NCBI GenBank assembly: GCA_019637335.1
Contig: JAHBVV010000003.1
Coordinates: 310,001 to 374,000 of the forward strand
Reading direction: 5' to 3'
Source: Candidatus Hydrogenedentota bacterium
Lineage (GTDB): Bacteria; Hydrogenedentota; Hydrogenedentia; Hydrogenedentales; JAEUWI01
DNA length: 64,000 bases
Of the stretch, positions 57,732 to 64,000 are shown one piece after another; position 1 is the first letter of the stretch, and each line of letters starts with the position of its first letter. Position numbers and translations under genes: made by a program. The notes beneath the pieces are model-generated. The model made no database searches and had not been told where the DNA came from. It was given only the letters and a program-made list of their open reading frames with translations.

Positions 57732-57775
57732 CGAAAAAATAGTTTTTACACCCCGCCCCCGGACCCATAGCCCCA

Positions 57776-58891
57776 ATGCCCAACGTCCCCAACAACATAC
57801 AAGGCAAGCCCAGGCGATTCACCATCGACGGCTCCGAAGATCTCGAAAAACGGATCGCCCGGGACATGGATCGCGTCCGCGATGCCGCGCTGAAGGCCGT
57901 CGGCCCGGAAAACCTCACCGCGCTCGTCCTCGGCGGGGGCTACGGGCGTGGGGAGGGGGGCGTGCACCTGGTCGACGGCGAGGAGCGCGTCTACAACGAC
58001 TACGACTTCTTCGTCGTTGTCCCCTTTCGCGCCCGTAACCAGCGACAAGCGGTCGCCGCCCGACTCGACGCGCTCAAGGCCGAACTCGATCCCGCCTGCG
58101 GCGTGCACGTCGATTTCGGGCCCCCCATTCCTGCCGAAAATCTGCCCCTGCTCCCCTATGAACTCATGTATATGGAAGCAAAAGAAGGTCACGTCGTAAT
58201 CCACGGCCCGAACGATGTGTTCGACGCCATGCCGAACTACGATCCCGCGCGACCGCCCCTCGAAGAATGCGCCCGCCTCTTCATGAACCGTGGCGTCGGC
58301 CTCGTGCTGGCCGGAAGAACGCTCCGCGAGCCGGGGCGTCTTGATCGCGAGTCCTTCGAATTCGTCGTCCGCAACATCCAGAAGGCCTATATGGCGATGG
58401 GGGATAGCGTCCTCTTTCGGGTAGGCCGCTACCGAACGCGCTATTCGGAACGCCTTGCCGTCCTCGAAAACCTCAACCTCGACAGCATCCCCGACGCCCT
58501 CGGCCTCATCGACGCCTACCGCGCCGCGATCGAATTCAAGCTGCGCCCCCGGCACGACGTCCCCGAAGGATTGACGCTCGCCGCCTGGCATGCCCGCGCC
58601 GCGGAGCGCTTCCTCGACATGTTCCTCTGGTTCGAGCGCGCACGCCTCGGTTATCCCGGGATGTCCTGGGACGAGTACGCCGCGCTGCCCGCAAGGCTGC
58701 CCCGCCCGCGCGGCGGCGCGATGGCCCGGTGCCTCGCCCAGAACATCCGCCACGGCCGCGCCCTCGGCCTGGGGCCCGACTGCTTCCTGCAGCCCCGCGA
58801 CCGCATTCTCAAGCGGCTCCCCGCACTGCTGGCCCCCCGCGCAAGCGGGGACGCCGCCCCCCTGATCAAACTCTGGTCTCATATTGGCTGA
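57776..58891 (+). CDS. Nucleotidyltransferase-fold protein
   Basis: A 371-residue protein. The motif LGGGYGRGEGG (about residues 57-67) followed by YNDYDFFVVV (about 78-87) matches the G-G-x-G-R-G-E ... D-x-D active-site layout of the nucleotidyltransferase superfamily, with the two Asp for metal binding. The C-terminal half is helical. It begins a run of five genes with glycosyltransferases, so it may activate or modify a glycan or lipid, or nucleotidylate a small molecule. The superfamily also includes toxins and aminoglycoside-modifying enzymes; the substrate is unclear. Confidence 0.7.
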   Translation: MPNVPNNIQGKPRRFTIDGSEDLEKRIARDMDRVRDAALKAVGPENLTALVLGGGYGRGEGGVHLVDGEERVYNDYDFFVVVPFRARNQRQAVAARLDALKAELDPACGVHVDFGPPIPAENLPLLPYELMYMEAKEGHVVIHGPNDVFDAMPNYDPARPPLEECARLFMNRGVGLVLAGRTLREPGRLDRESFEFVVRNIQKAYMAMGDSVLFRVGRYRTRYSERLAVLENLNLDSIPDALGLIDAYRAAIEFKLRPRHDVPEGLTLAAWHARAAERFLDMFLWFERARLGYPGMSWDEYAALPARLPRPRGGAMARCLAQNIRHGRALGLGPDCFLQPRDRILKRLPALLAPRASGDAAPLIKLWSHIG

Positions 58892-58919
58892 AGCGCGCCG
58901 CGAAAGGAGCGAGTTCCGC

Positions 58920-59846
58920 GTGAATAGCACATCAGAAACCACCGCAAACGAAGCCGCGCCCTCCGCCGGATCCCGGCCGCGCGTGGCGATCGTGATGCGC
59001 TCAAAAAACGAGCAGCCCTACGCCGCAAGAACCCTCGCCGCCCTCCAGACACAGACCTACCGCGAATTCACCCTCTACAACGTCGATTCCGGCTCCACCG
59101 ATGGCACCCTCGAGGCCGTACGCCAATTCAACCCCGACCCCGCCAACATCGTGGAAATCGCGCCACAAGACTATATCCCCGGCCGCGTCCTGAACAACAT
59201 GATCGCGCGCACCACCGAGCCCATCATCGTATTGCTCAACGCCGATTGCGTCCCCCGGGACGACGCCTGGCTCGAAACCCTGCTCGAACCCCTGCTGCGC
59301 GGCGAGTGCGACGCCGTCTCTGGACGCCAGATCGCCCGCCCCGACGCCTACCTCGTCGTCAAGTACGATCTGAACCGCGCCTACGGCAACCGCAATTTCA
59401 AAAAGAAGCGCTACAGCTTTTTCTCCGCCGCCGCCTGCGCCTTCCGGCGCAACCTGTGGGAGCGCGAAAAGTTCCCCGAGGAAGGCTGGGGCGAAGATTT
59501 CGTCTGGGCGCTCAACTGCAAGGAGCACGGCGCGCGCTTCGACATCGCTGTCGATGCCGTCGTCGAGCACTCTCACAACTACACGCTGAAAACCCTCTAC
59601 CGCCGGGAGCGCGGCCACGGCATCGTCCACTACCAGATGCTCAAAGACAAGCCCTCCCTCGCGGGCCAGGGATTCGCCTGCGCGAAACACATCGTGCGCG
59701 ACGCCCTCTACGCCGCCCGCAAGGGCAAGTTCCACACCATCCCATACAACGTCGCGTACCGCTGTACCTTCCACTGGGCCCACTACCAGGGGCGGAAAGC
59801 GGGCCTGCAAAACGCCGGATTTCCGGCCGAATTCTTCCGGGGATAA
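58920..59846 (+). CDS. Glycosyltransferase family 2 (GT-A fold)
   Basis: About 308 residues. The nucleotide-sugar-binding opening is VAIVMRSKNEQPYAARTLAAL, with VDSGSTDGT and the metal-binding LLNADCVP (D-x-D equivalent) near residue 108. The acceptor or base region is EEGWGEDFVWALNCKEHG. GTG 58920 follows AAAGGAG; a TTG at 58884 overlapping the previous stop would add 12 residues. It likely transfers a sugar to a lipid- or surface-linked glycan at the inner membrane face, with the two GT4 proteins downstream. Confidence 0.88.
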   Translation: MNSTSETTANEAAPSAGSRPRVAIVMRSKNEQPYAARTLAALQTQTYREFTLYNVDSGSTDGTLEAVRQFNPDPANIVEIAPQDYIPGRVLNNMIARTTEPIIVLLNADCVPRDDAWLETLLEPLLRGECDAVSGRQIARPDAYLVVKYDLNRAYGNRNFKKKRYSFFSAAACAFRRNLWEREKFPEEGWGEDFVWALNCKEHGARFDIAVDAVVEHSHNYTLKTLYRRERGHGIVHYQMLKDKPSLAGQGFACAKHIVRDALYAARKGKFHTIPYNVAYRCTFHWAHYQGRKAGLQNAGFPAEFFRG

Positions 59847-59854
59847 CCAGAATC

Positions 59855-61099
59855 GTGCGTACTATTCAACTGGCCCGGCGCTACGTCCGGGACGACTGGG
59901 GCGGGACCGAAACCGTCGTGCAGGAGGTCAGCCGCCGCCTCATCGCGCTCGGCCACGACGCCGAGGTCTACTGCACGCTCGCCACCGCCAACACTCCGGC
60001 GGACAACATCGATGGCGTGCGCGTCACCCGCTTTCCCTACTTCTACCCCGCCATCGGCCTCAGCCCCGAAAACCGCGACATCCTCGACCGCAAAGGTGGG
60101 AGCCCCTTCTCCTTCGCCCTCATGCGCGCCCTCATGCGCTATCCCGATCTCGACCTCATCCACCTCCACACCGGCAACCGCATCGGGGGAATCGGCCGCC
60201 ACGTCGCGCGCAAGCGACGCATCCCCTATGTCGTCTCGCTCCACGGCGGAGCCTTCGACATCCCCGCCGAGGAGGCCGCGTCCCTCGCCGCCCCCATGAA
60301 GGGCTCTTTCGACTGGGGCAAGATACTCGGCATGTGGGTCGGTTCGCGCCGCGTCATGCAGGACGCCGGCGCCATACTCTGCGTCGGCTATCCCGAAAGC
60401 CAGAAGGCCCAGGCCCATTTCCCCGAGAAAAACGTCCAGTACGTCCCCAACGGAGCCGACACCCGCCGCTTCGCCCGGGGCGACGGCCAGGCCTTCCGCG
60501 AAGCACGGGGCATCCCCCGGGACGCCAAAGTCCTGCTCACCGTCGCGCGGATCGATACCCAGAAGAATCAGATGCTGCCCGCGCGCCTGTTGCCGGAACT
60601 GTGCCGCATCGAGCCCAACACCCATGTGCTCCTCATCGGCAACATCACGAACAAAGCCTACCACCAGAAAATCGAACAGCAGGTCGCCGCGTCGGGACTC
60701 AGCGATCACATCACCATCATTCCCGGCATCGACGCCAGCAGCCAGGACATTGTAGACGCCTACCATGCCGCGGACTTTTTCCTGTTACCCTCTATCCACG
60801 AGCCCTTCGGAATTGTTATCCTCGAAGCCTGGTCCGCCGGCCTGCCCGTGCTCGCCAGCCGCGTCGGCGGCATACCGCACTTCGTGGAGGACGGTAAGGA
60901 CGGGCTCCTTTTCGATCCCGCGGACGATACCGAGTTTCTGAAGGCCTTCGAGGCCCTCGCCGGCGCGCCCGATCGCGCCGCCGCAATCGCCGCGGCCGGG
61001 GGGGAGAAAGCCCGCGAACAGTACGACTGGGATGCCGTCGCACGGCGCATCCTCAGCATCTACGAGGACGTAATTCGTGAGAATCCTCTTCGCAAATAA
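59855..61099 (+). CDS. Glycosyltransferase family 4 (GT-B fold), first of two
   Basis: A 414-residue enzyme. The N-terminal domain has the acceptor-side motif YVRDDWGGTETVVQEVSRRL (about residues 10-29). The C-terminal domain has LLTVARIDTQKNQ and the donor-binding signature SIHEPFGIVILEAWSAGLPV (E-x7-E motif EPFGIVILE), then GGIPHFVEDGKDGLLF. The start is GTG 59855, 9 bases after the GT2 stop; the open frame runs far upstream but that part is a shadow of the GT2 gene. The next GT4 gene overlaps its end by 23 bases. Confidence 0.9.
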   Translation: MRTIQLARRYVRDDWGGTETVVQEVSRRLIALGHDAEVYCTLATANTPADNIDGVRVTRFPYFYPAIGLSPENRDILDRKGGSPFSFALMRALMRYPDLDLIHLHTGNRIGGIGRHVARKRRIPYVVSLHGGAFDIPAEEAASLAAPMKGSFDWGKILGMWVGSRRVMQDAGAILCVGYPESQKAQAHFPEKNVQYVPNGADTRRFARGDGQAFREARGIPRDAKVLLTVARIDTQKNQMLPARLLPELCRIEPNTHVLLIGNITNKAYHQKIEQQVAASGLSDHITIIPGIDASSQDIVDAYHAADFFLLPSIHEPFGIVILEAWSAGLPVLASRVGGIPHFVEDGKDGLLFDPADDTEFLKAFEALAGAPDRAAAIAAAGGEKAREQYDWDAVARRILSIYEDVIRENPLRK

Positions 61100-62276
61100 C
61101 CTCTGCGGCCACTACGGTGGCGTCGAACAGACCATCGCCCACACCGCGCGGGCCCTCGCCGCAAAAGGCCACGAATGCCACCTGGCCTACGCCAGCGCTG
61201 GCCGCAATCCCGAGGAATTCGCACGCCTCTTCGCCAGCGTCACGCGATGCCGCGAATTCGGCGGGCCGCCCCAGCAGGCCGGCGGGCAGCTCTTTGCCGA
61301 TATCATCGCGCGCTGCAAACCCGATGTCCTCTTTGTCCACAAAATCTCCCAGCTGCCCGAGGGCGTCGAACACGCCAGAAACTACCGCAAAATCGTCCTC
61401 GTGCACGACAACGACATGTGGTGCCCCACCGGGCTCGGCTACGACCGCCGCACCCGCAAACTATGCACCCATTCCGCCGGCTGGCAGTGCTATCTTTCCT
61501 TCGCCTTCCTCGAAAAACGCGAGTCGAAGCTCATGCCCTTCCGCATCGTCAGCGTCCGCGAGAAGATTTGCGAAATGCAGCGCTACCACCAGTTTGACAG
61601 CATCCTGGCCAACAGCAACTTCATCCGGGAAAAGCTCCTCGCCAACGGGTTCCCCTTCGATCGCACCCGCGTCTGCCATCCGGCCTTGAACCAGCCGGAG
61701 CCGGCCCCGTCTCCCGTCCCCGACGAAAGCGTCATTCTCTACGTCGGCTCGCTCATCCGCGGAAAAGGCGTGGATCTGCTCCTCGAGGCGCTACCCCATC
61801 TCCGCTGCCCGTACCAGCTCTACATCGTGGGCGTCGGCAAGTCACAGGACGCCCTGAAACGCAAGGCCCGCGACCTCGGAATCGCCGGAGCCGTCCACTT
61901 CGAAGGCTGGATACCCAACGAGAAAATCGCCGGCTACTATCAGCGCGCCCGCGTCGTCGCCGTGCCCTCCGCCTGGCCCGAACCCTTCGGCCTCGTCGGC
62001 CTGGAGGCCATGCGACACGGTCGCCCCGTCGTCGCCTTCCGAACCGGCGGTATTCCGGACTGGCTCGTCAACGAGGAAAACGGCCTGCTCGCGCCGTCGC
62101 TCGACGTCGCGGCCTACGCCGCCGCGCTGGAGCGGGCCCTCGCCGAACCCGGACTCGCGAAAAGGCTCGGCGAAAACGGCGCGCGCCGCGCACGCGAGAA
62201 GTTCTCCTTTGAAAAATACTTGAACCGTCTGGAGCAATTCCTGGCGGGTGCGGGAGTTGCCGATGAGCCAGCCTGA
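61077..62276 (+). CDS. Glycosyltransferase family 4 (GT-B fold), second
   Basis: A 399-residue enzyme beginning MRILFANNLCGHYGGVEQTI, where the GGVE loop is the acceptor-side motif. The donor side has LYVGSLIRGKGVDLLLEAL and the signature AWPEPFGLVGLEAMRHGRPV, then GGIPDWLVNEENGLL. A cysteine-containing insert (MWCPTGLGYDRRTRKLC) is reminiscent of those in other GT4 proteins that act on cell-surface glycans. GTG start 61077 overlaps the previous gene by 23 bases; the next gene overlaps it by 14, so translation is coupled. Confidence 0.9.
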   Translation: MRILFANNLCGHYGGVEQTIAHTARALAAKGHECHLAYASAGRNPEEFARLFASVTRCREFGGPPQQAGGQLFADIIARCKPDVLFVHKISQLPEGVEHARNYRKIVLVHDNDMWCPTGLGYDRRTRKLCTHSAGWQCYLSFAFLEKRESKLMPFRIVSVREKICEMQRYHQFDSILANSNFIREKLLANGFPFDRTRVCHPALNQPEPAPSPVPDESVILYVGSLIRGKGVDLLLEALPHLRCPYQLYIVGVGKSQDALKRKARDLGIAGAVHFEGWIPNEKIAGYYQRARVVAVPSAWPEPFGLVGLEAMRHGRPVVAFRTGGIPDWLVNEENGLLAPSLDVAAYAAALERALAEPGLAKRLGENGARRAREKFSFEKYLNRLEQFLAGAGVADEPA

Positions 62277-63423
62277 AAAATTGACCCTTTGCGTTTTCAT
62301 TGATGCTCTCGGCTGGGAAGTCGCGAAGCGGTACCCCATGCTGGAGGACATTCTCGTCGAGCGCCGCCCCCTGAACACGATCTTCGGCTACAGCTCCACC
62401 TGTGACCCCACCATCCTCACCGGCGCGCTGCCGCGCGACCACGGGCACTTCGCCTTCTTCGCCTATGCCCCGGATCGCTCCCCATTCAAGCACTACAAGT
62501 ACTTCCGGCTCCTGCCAACGTCGATTATGCAGCGCGGGCGCGTACGCGGAAAGCTCAGCCAGATTATGAAGCGCGTCCACGGCTTCACCGGCTACTTCCA
62601 GCTCTACAACATGCCCTTCAAGTGGCTACACCTCTTCACCTACACCGAGCAGAACAATATCTTCGAACCCGGCGGCATCAACGGCGGACAGCCCACCATA
62701 TTTGACTACCTGCGCGACAACAACATCCCCTATTGCCGCCCGGAAGGCTACAACGAGCCCGAAAGCGTCGCGGAAGTGGAAGCCGCCATCGACGAAGGCG
62801 CCGTGTCATTCGTCTACCTCTTTCTCGGCCGCCTGGACGCCATCCTGCACCAGTATGGCGCCGCCGGCGATCCCGTGAAACAACACATCGCCTGGTACGA
62901 GGGCGAAATCAGACGCATCTACGAAAAGGCCGCCGCGCAATATAGCGAGGTGCATCTATACATCTTCTCGGACCACGGAATGACGGATATCCGTCAGACC
63001 TGCGACGTCATGGCGCGCATTGAGTCCCTCGGCCTCGCCTTCGGGGAGGACTACGCCGCCGCCTACGACTCCACCATGGCCCGCTTCTGGTTCCTCAAGC
63101 CCGGCGCGCGCGAAAAGATTGAAGCCGCCCTCGCCGAAGAGCCGCTCGGGCACACCATGTCCGCCGAAGAGCTCGCGTCCTACGGCTGCGACTTCCCCGG
63201 AAACACCTACGGCGATCTCTTCTTCCTGATGAATCCCGGCGTGCTCATTTGTCCCAGCCACATGGGCGTCAAACCACTCGCCGGCATGCACGGCTTCGCC
63301 CCCGGAGACCCCGACTCCGTCGCCGCGCTCCTGGCCAACGTCCCCGTCGCCCCCGAGATCACCGGCCTCGAACACCTCTACGCCCTCATGCGCCGCGAAG
63401 TCGAAAACCAACCTGCACGGTAA
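62263..63423 (+). CDS. Type I phosphodiesterase / nucleotide pyrophosphatase-like protein (alkaline phosphatase superfamily)
   Basis: A 386-residue enzyme with all expected two-metal ligands: CVFIDALGW (Asp), the nucleophile Thr in SSTCDPT, GRLDAILHQYG (Asp and His), SDHGMTD (Asp and His), and a final GMHGFAP His. It hydrolyses phosphodiesters or transfers phosphate-linked head groups. Placed at the end of a glycosyltransferase operon, it may trim or transfer a phosphorylated group on the glycan or its lipid. ATG 62263 with GGGAG 7 bases upstream is chosen over an ATG at 62248. It ends the operon. Confidence 0.83.
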   Translation: MSQPEKLTLCVFIDALGWEVAKRYPMLEDILVERRPLNTIFGYSSTCDPTILTGALPRDHGHFAFFAYAPDRSPFKHYKYFRLLPTSIMQRGRVRGKLSQIMKRVHGFTGYFQLYNMPFKWLHLFTYTEQNNIFEPGGINGGQPTIFDYLRDNNIPYCRPEGYNEPESVAEVEAAIDEGAVSFVYLFLGRLDAILHQYGAAGDPVKQHIAWYEGEIRRIYEKAAAQYSEVHLYIFSDHGMTDIRQTCDVMARIESLGLAFGEDYAAAYDSTMARFWFLKPGAREKIEAALAEEPLGHTMSAEELASYGCDFPGNTYGDLFFLMNPGVLICPSHMGVKPLAGMHGFAPGDPDSVAALLANVPVAPEITGLEHLYALMRREVENQPAR

Positions 63424-64000
63424 CACTTTAGCGATCTGAAGTTGAATAGCAGTTTAACCACGAATAGACACGAATAAGAAACCGTGATACAGTTCATGAA
63501 GCCGGCCTTTACCCAGGCCCTCAGCCGGGCATCCAAGCAACGAGAAACCTGATTGGCCGCGGAGAACATAGATCAACCCCTTCGCCGCAACAAAGGAGTC
63601 TTCCCAAACTTTCGCGCAGATCCGCACAGATAAATCAGAAATACTCCATCTCCTTAAACCGGGAGATCTCCTATTTCGATTTATCCGTCACCTGTGTGCC
63701 GGTGCCGGCTTCTGGTTTCTACCTCTTATCTGTGGCGTTCTGTACTACTATCCGTCATTTTCTTGTTTTTCTGCAAGATCTTGCGCGCAAAATCTCCATA
63801 ACAATCTGTTGTAAAAGCATTTACGAATCGGAAACTCCAAGGAGAGTTTCCGGGCCGTTCGGTGAAATTCTTGGTCGGTATTCAATTCTTGACCACGGAT
63901 TACACCGATGACACGGATTGCCGCGACGCTCGAACAAGATGAGACCGAACAGCCCGCCGCCCGTTCCACCCCGCTACCATTCCGATACGGAACAATCCGA
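63424..64000. other. Base-poor intergenic tail with CCACGAAT/CCACGGAT-type repeat pieces
   Basis: 577 bases with no credible gene and visibly lower G+C. ACCACGAATAGACACGAATA occurs at about 63457-63476 and TTGACCACGGATTACACC, followed by GATGACACGGAT, at about 63890-63919. These match the repeat type found next to the GxxExxY gene at 8575-8952, so a related gene may lie beyond the window. Confidence 0.55.

Noticed and set aside
57728-57733. TTGACG as a -35 box for the glycan cluster
   Set aside because: No -10-like hexamer lies 16-19 bases downstream; that position reads CCCCGC. The TTGCGC/TAGACT pair just upstream fits better.

Overview
The window is high-GC DNA (most genes look about 65% G+C with strong third-position G/C bias) from a Gram-negative bacterium of the Planctomycetota / Hydrogenedentota / Lentisphaerota type. 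This rests on gene content: a DUF1549/DUF1553 cytochrome-like protein paired with a DUF1501 protein, Tat-exported Gfo/Idh oxidoreductases, PQQ-type propellers, DUF6807, secreted sialidase and GH9 enzymes, many ECF sigma factors with zinc-finger anti-sigma factors, and a very large Ig/cadherin exoprotein. No rRNA, tRNA, CRISPR array, transposase or prophage gene was seen, so a genus cannot be fixed.

Layout. 66-2211 (minus): an overlapping Gfo/Idh and 3-hydroxyisobutyrate-type dehydrogenase pair. 2212-4303: composite repeats flanking a WG-repeat protein. 4304-8297 (plus): DUF1549/DUF1553 plus DUF1501. 8298-9170: a GxxExxY-family gene beside CCACGGAT-type repeats. 9171-10499: PQQ-like propeller. 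10786-19011 (plus): a compact envelope-stress and efflux cluster with a Spy-like protein, a MacA-type adaptor with an unusual Spy-like tail, separate MacB-type ATPase and permease, a TolC-type lipoprotein, an ECF sigma factor, a zinc-finger anti-sigma factor and a CpxP/Spy-like protein. 19147-20826: a second sigma/anti-sigma pair. 20966-23900: GspE and GspF. 23913-25692 (minus): a base-poorer two-gene island encoding a TOPRIM-like protein and an OLD/RecF-type ATPase, the best candidate for an anti-phage system. 25917-30261 (minus): RluF-type pseudouridine synthase, 2OG-Fe(II) dioxygenase, CDF metal exporter, SIS protein and BadF/GlcNAc-kinase-like protein. 30937-33751 (plus): sialidase and DUF6807, separated by tandem palindromic repeats. 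34232-38344: a lone C-A-PCP-TE nonribosomal peptide synthetase with EntF-like architecture. 38427-39899 (minus): secreted protein of unknown family. 40390-40968: six-helix membrane protein. 41372-52510: a 3712-residue modular surface protein. 52575-54636: two zinc-ribbon proteins. 54691-57234: GH9 glycosidase. 57776-63423: five tightly packed genes for glycan assembly or modification (nucleotidyltransferase, GT2, two GT4, phosphodiesterase). 63424-64000: noncoding, base-poor.

How the parts may work together. The efflux cluster looks like one regulatory and functional unit: the sigma/anti-sigma/Spy-like trio sits directly behind MacA-MacB-TolC, and Spy-like LTxxQ motifs recur in three of its proteins. 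The kinase, SIS protein and divergent sialidase suggest amino-sugar salvage. The giant exoprotein carries a C-terminal glycine pair, hydrophobic helix and arginine cluster like GlyGly-CTERM sorting signals, which in other bacteria mark type II secretion clients; GspE and GspF are encoded 18 kb away. Intergenic DNA is rich in at least four dispersed palindromic repeat families, one of which repeatedly sits just after stop codons. All function calls come from reading motifs by eye; no database search was run.
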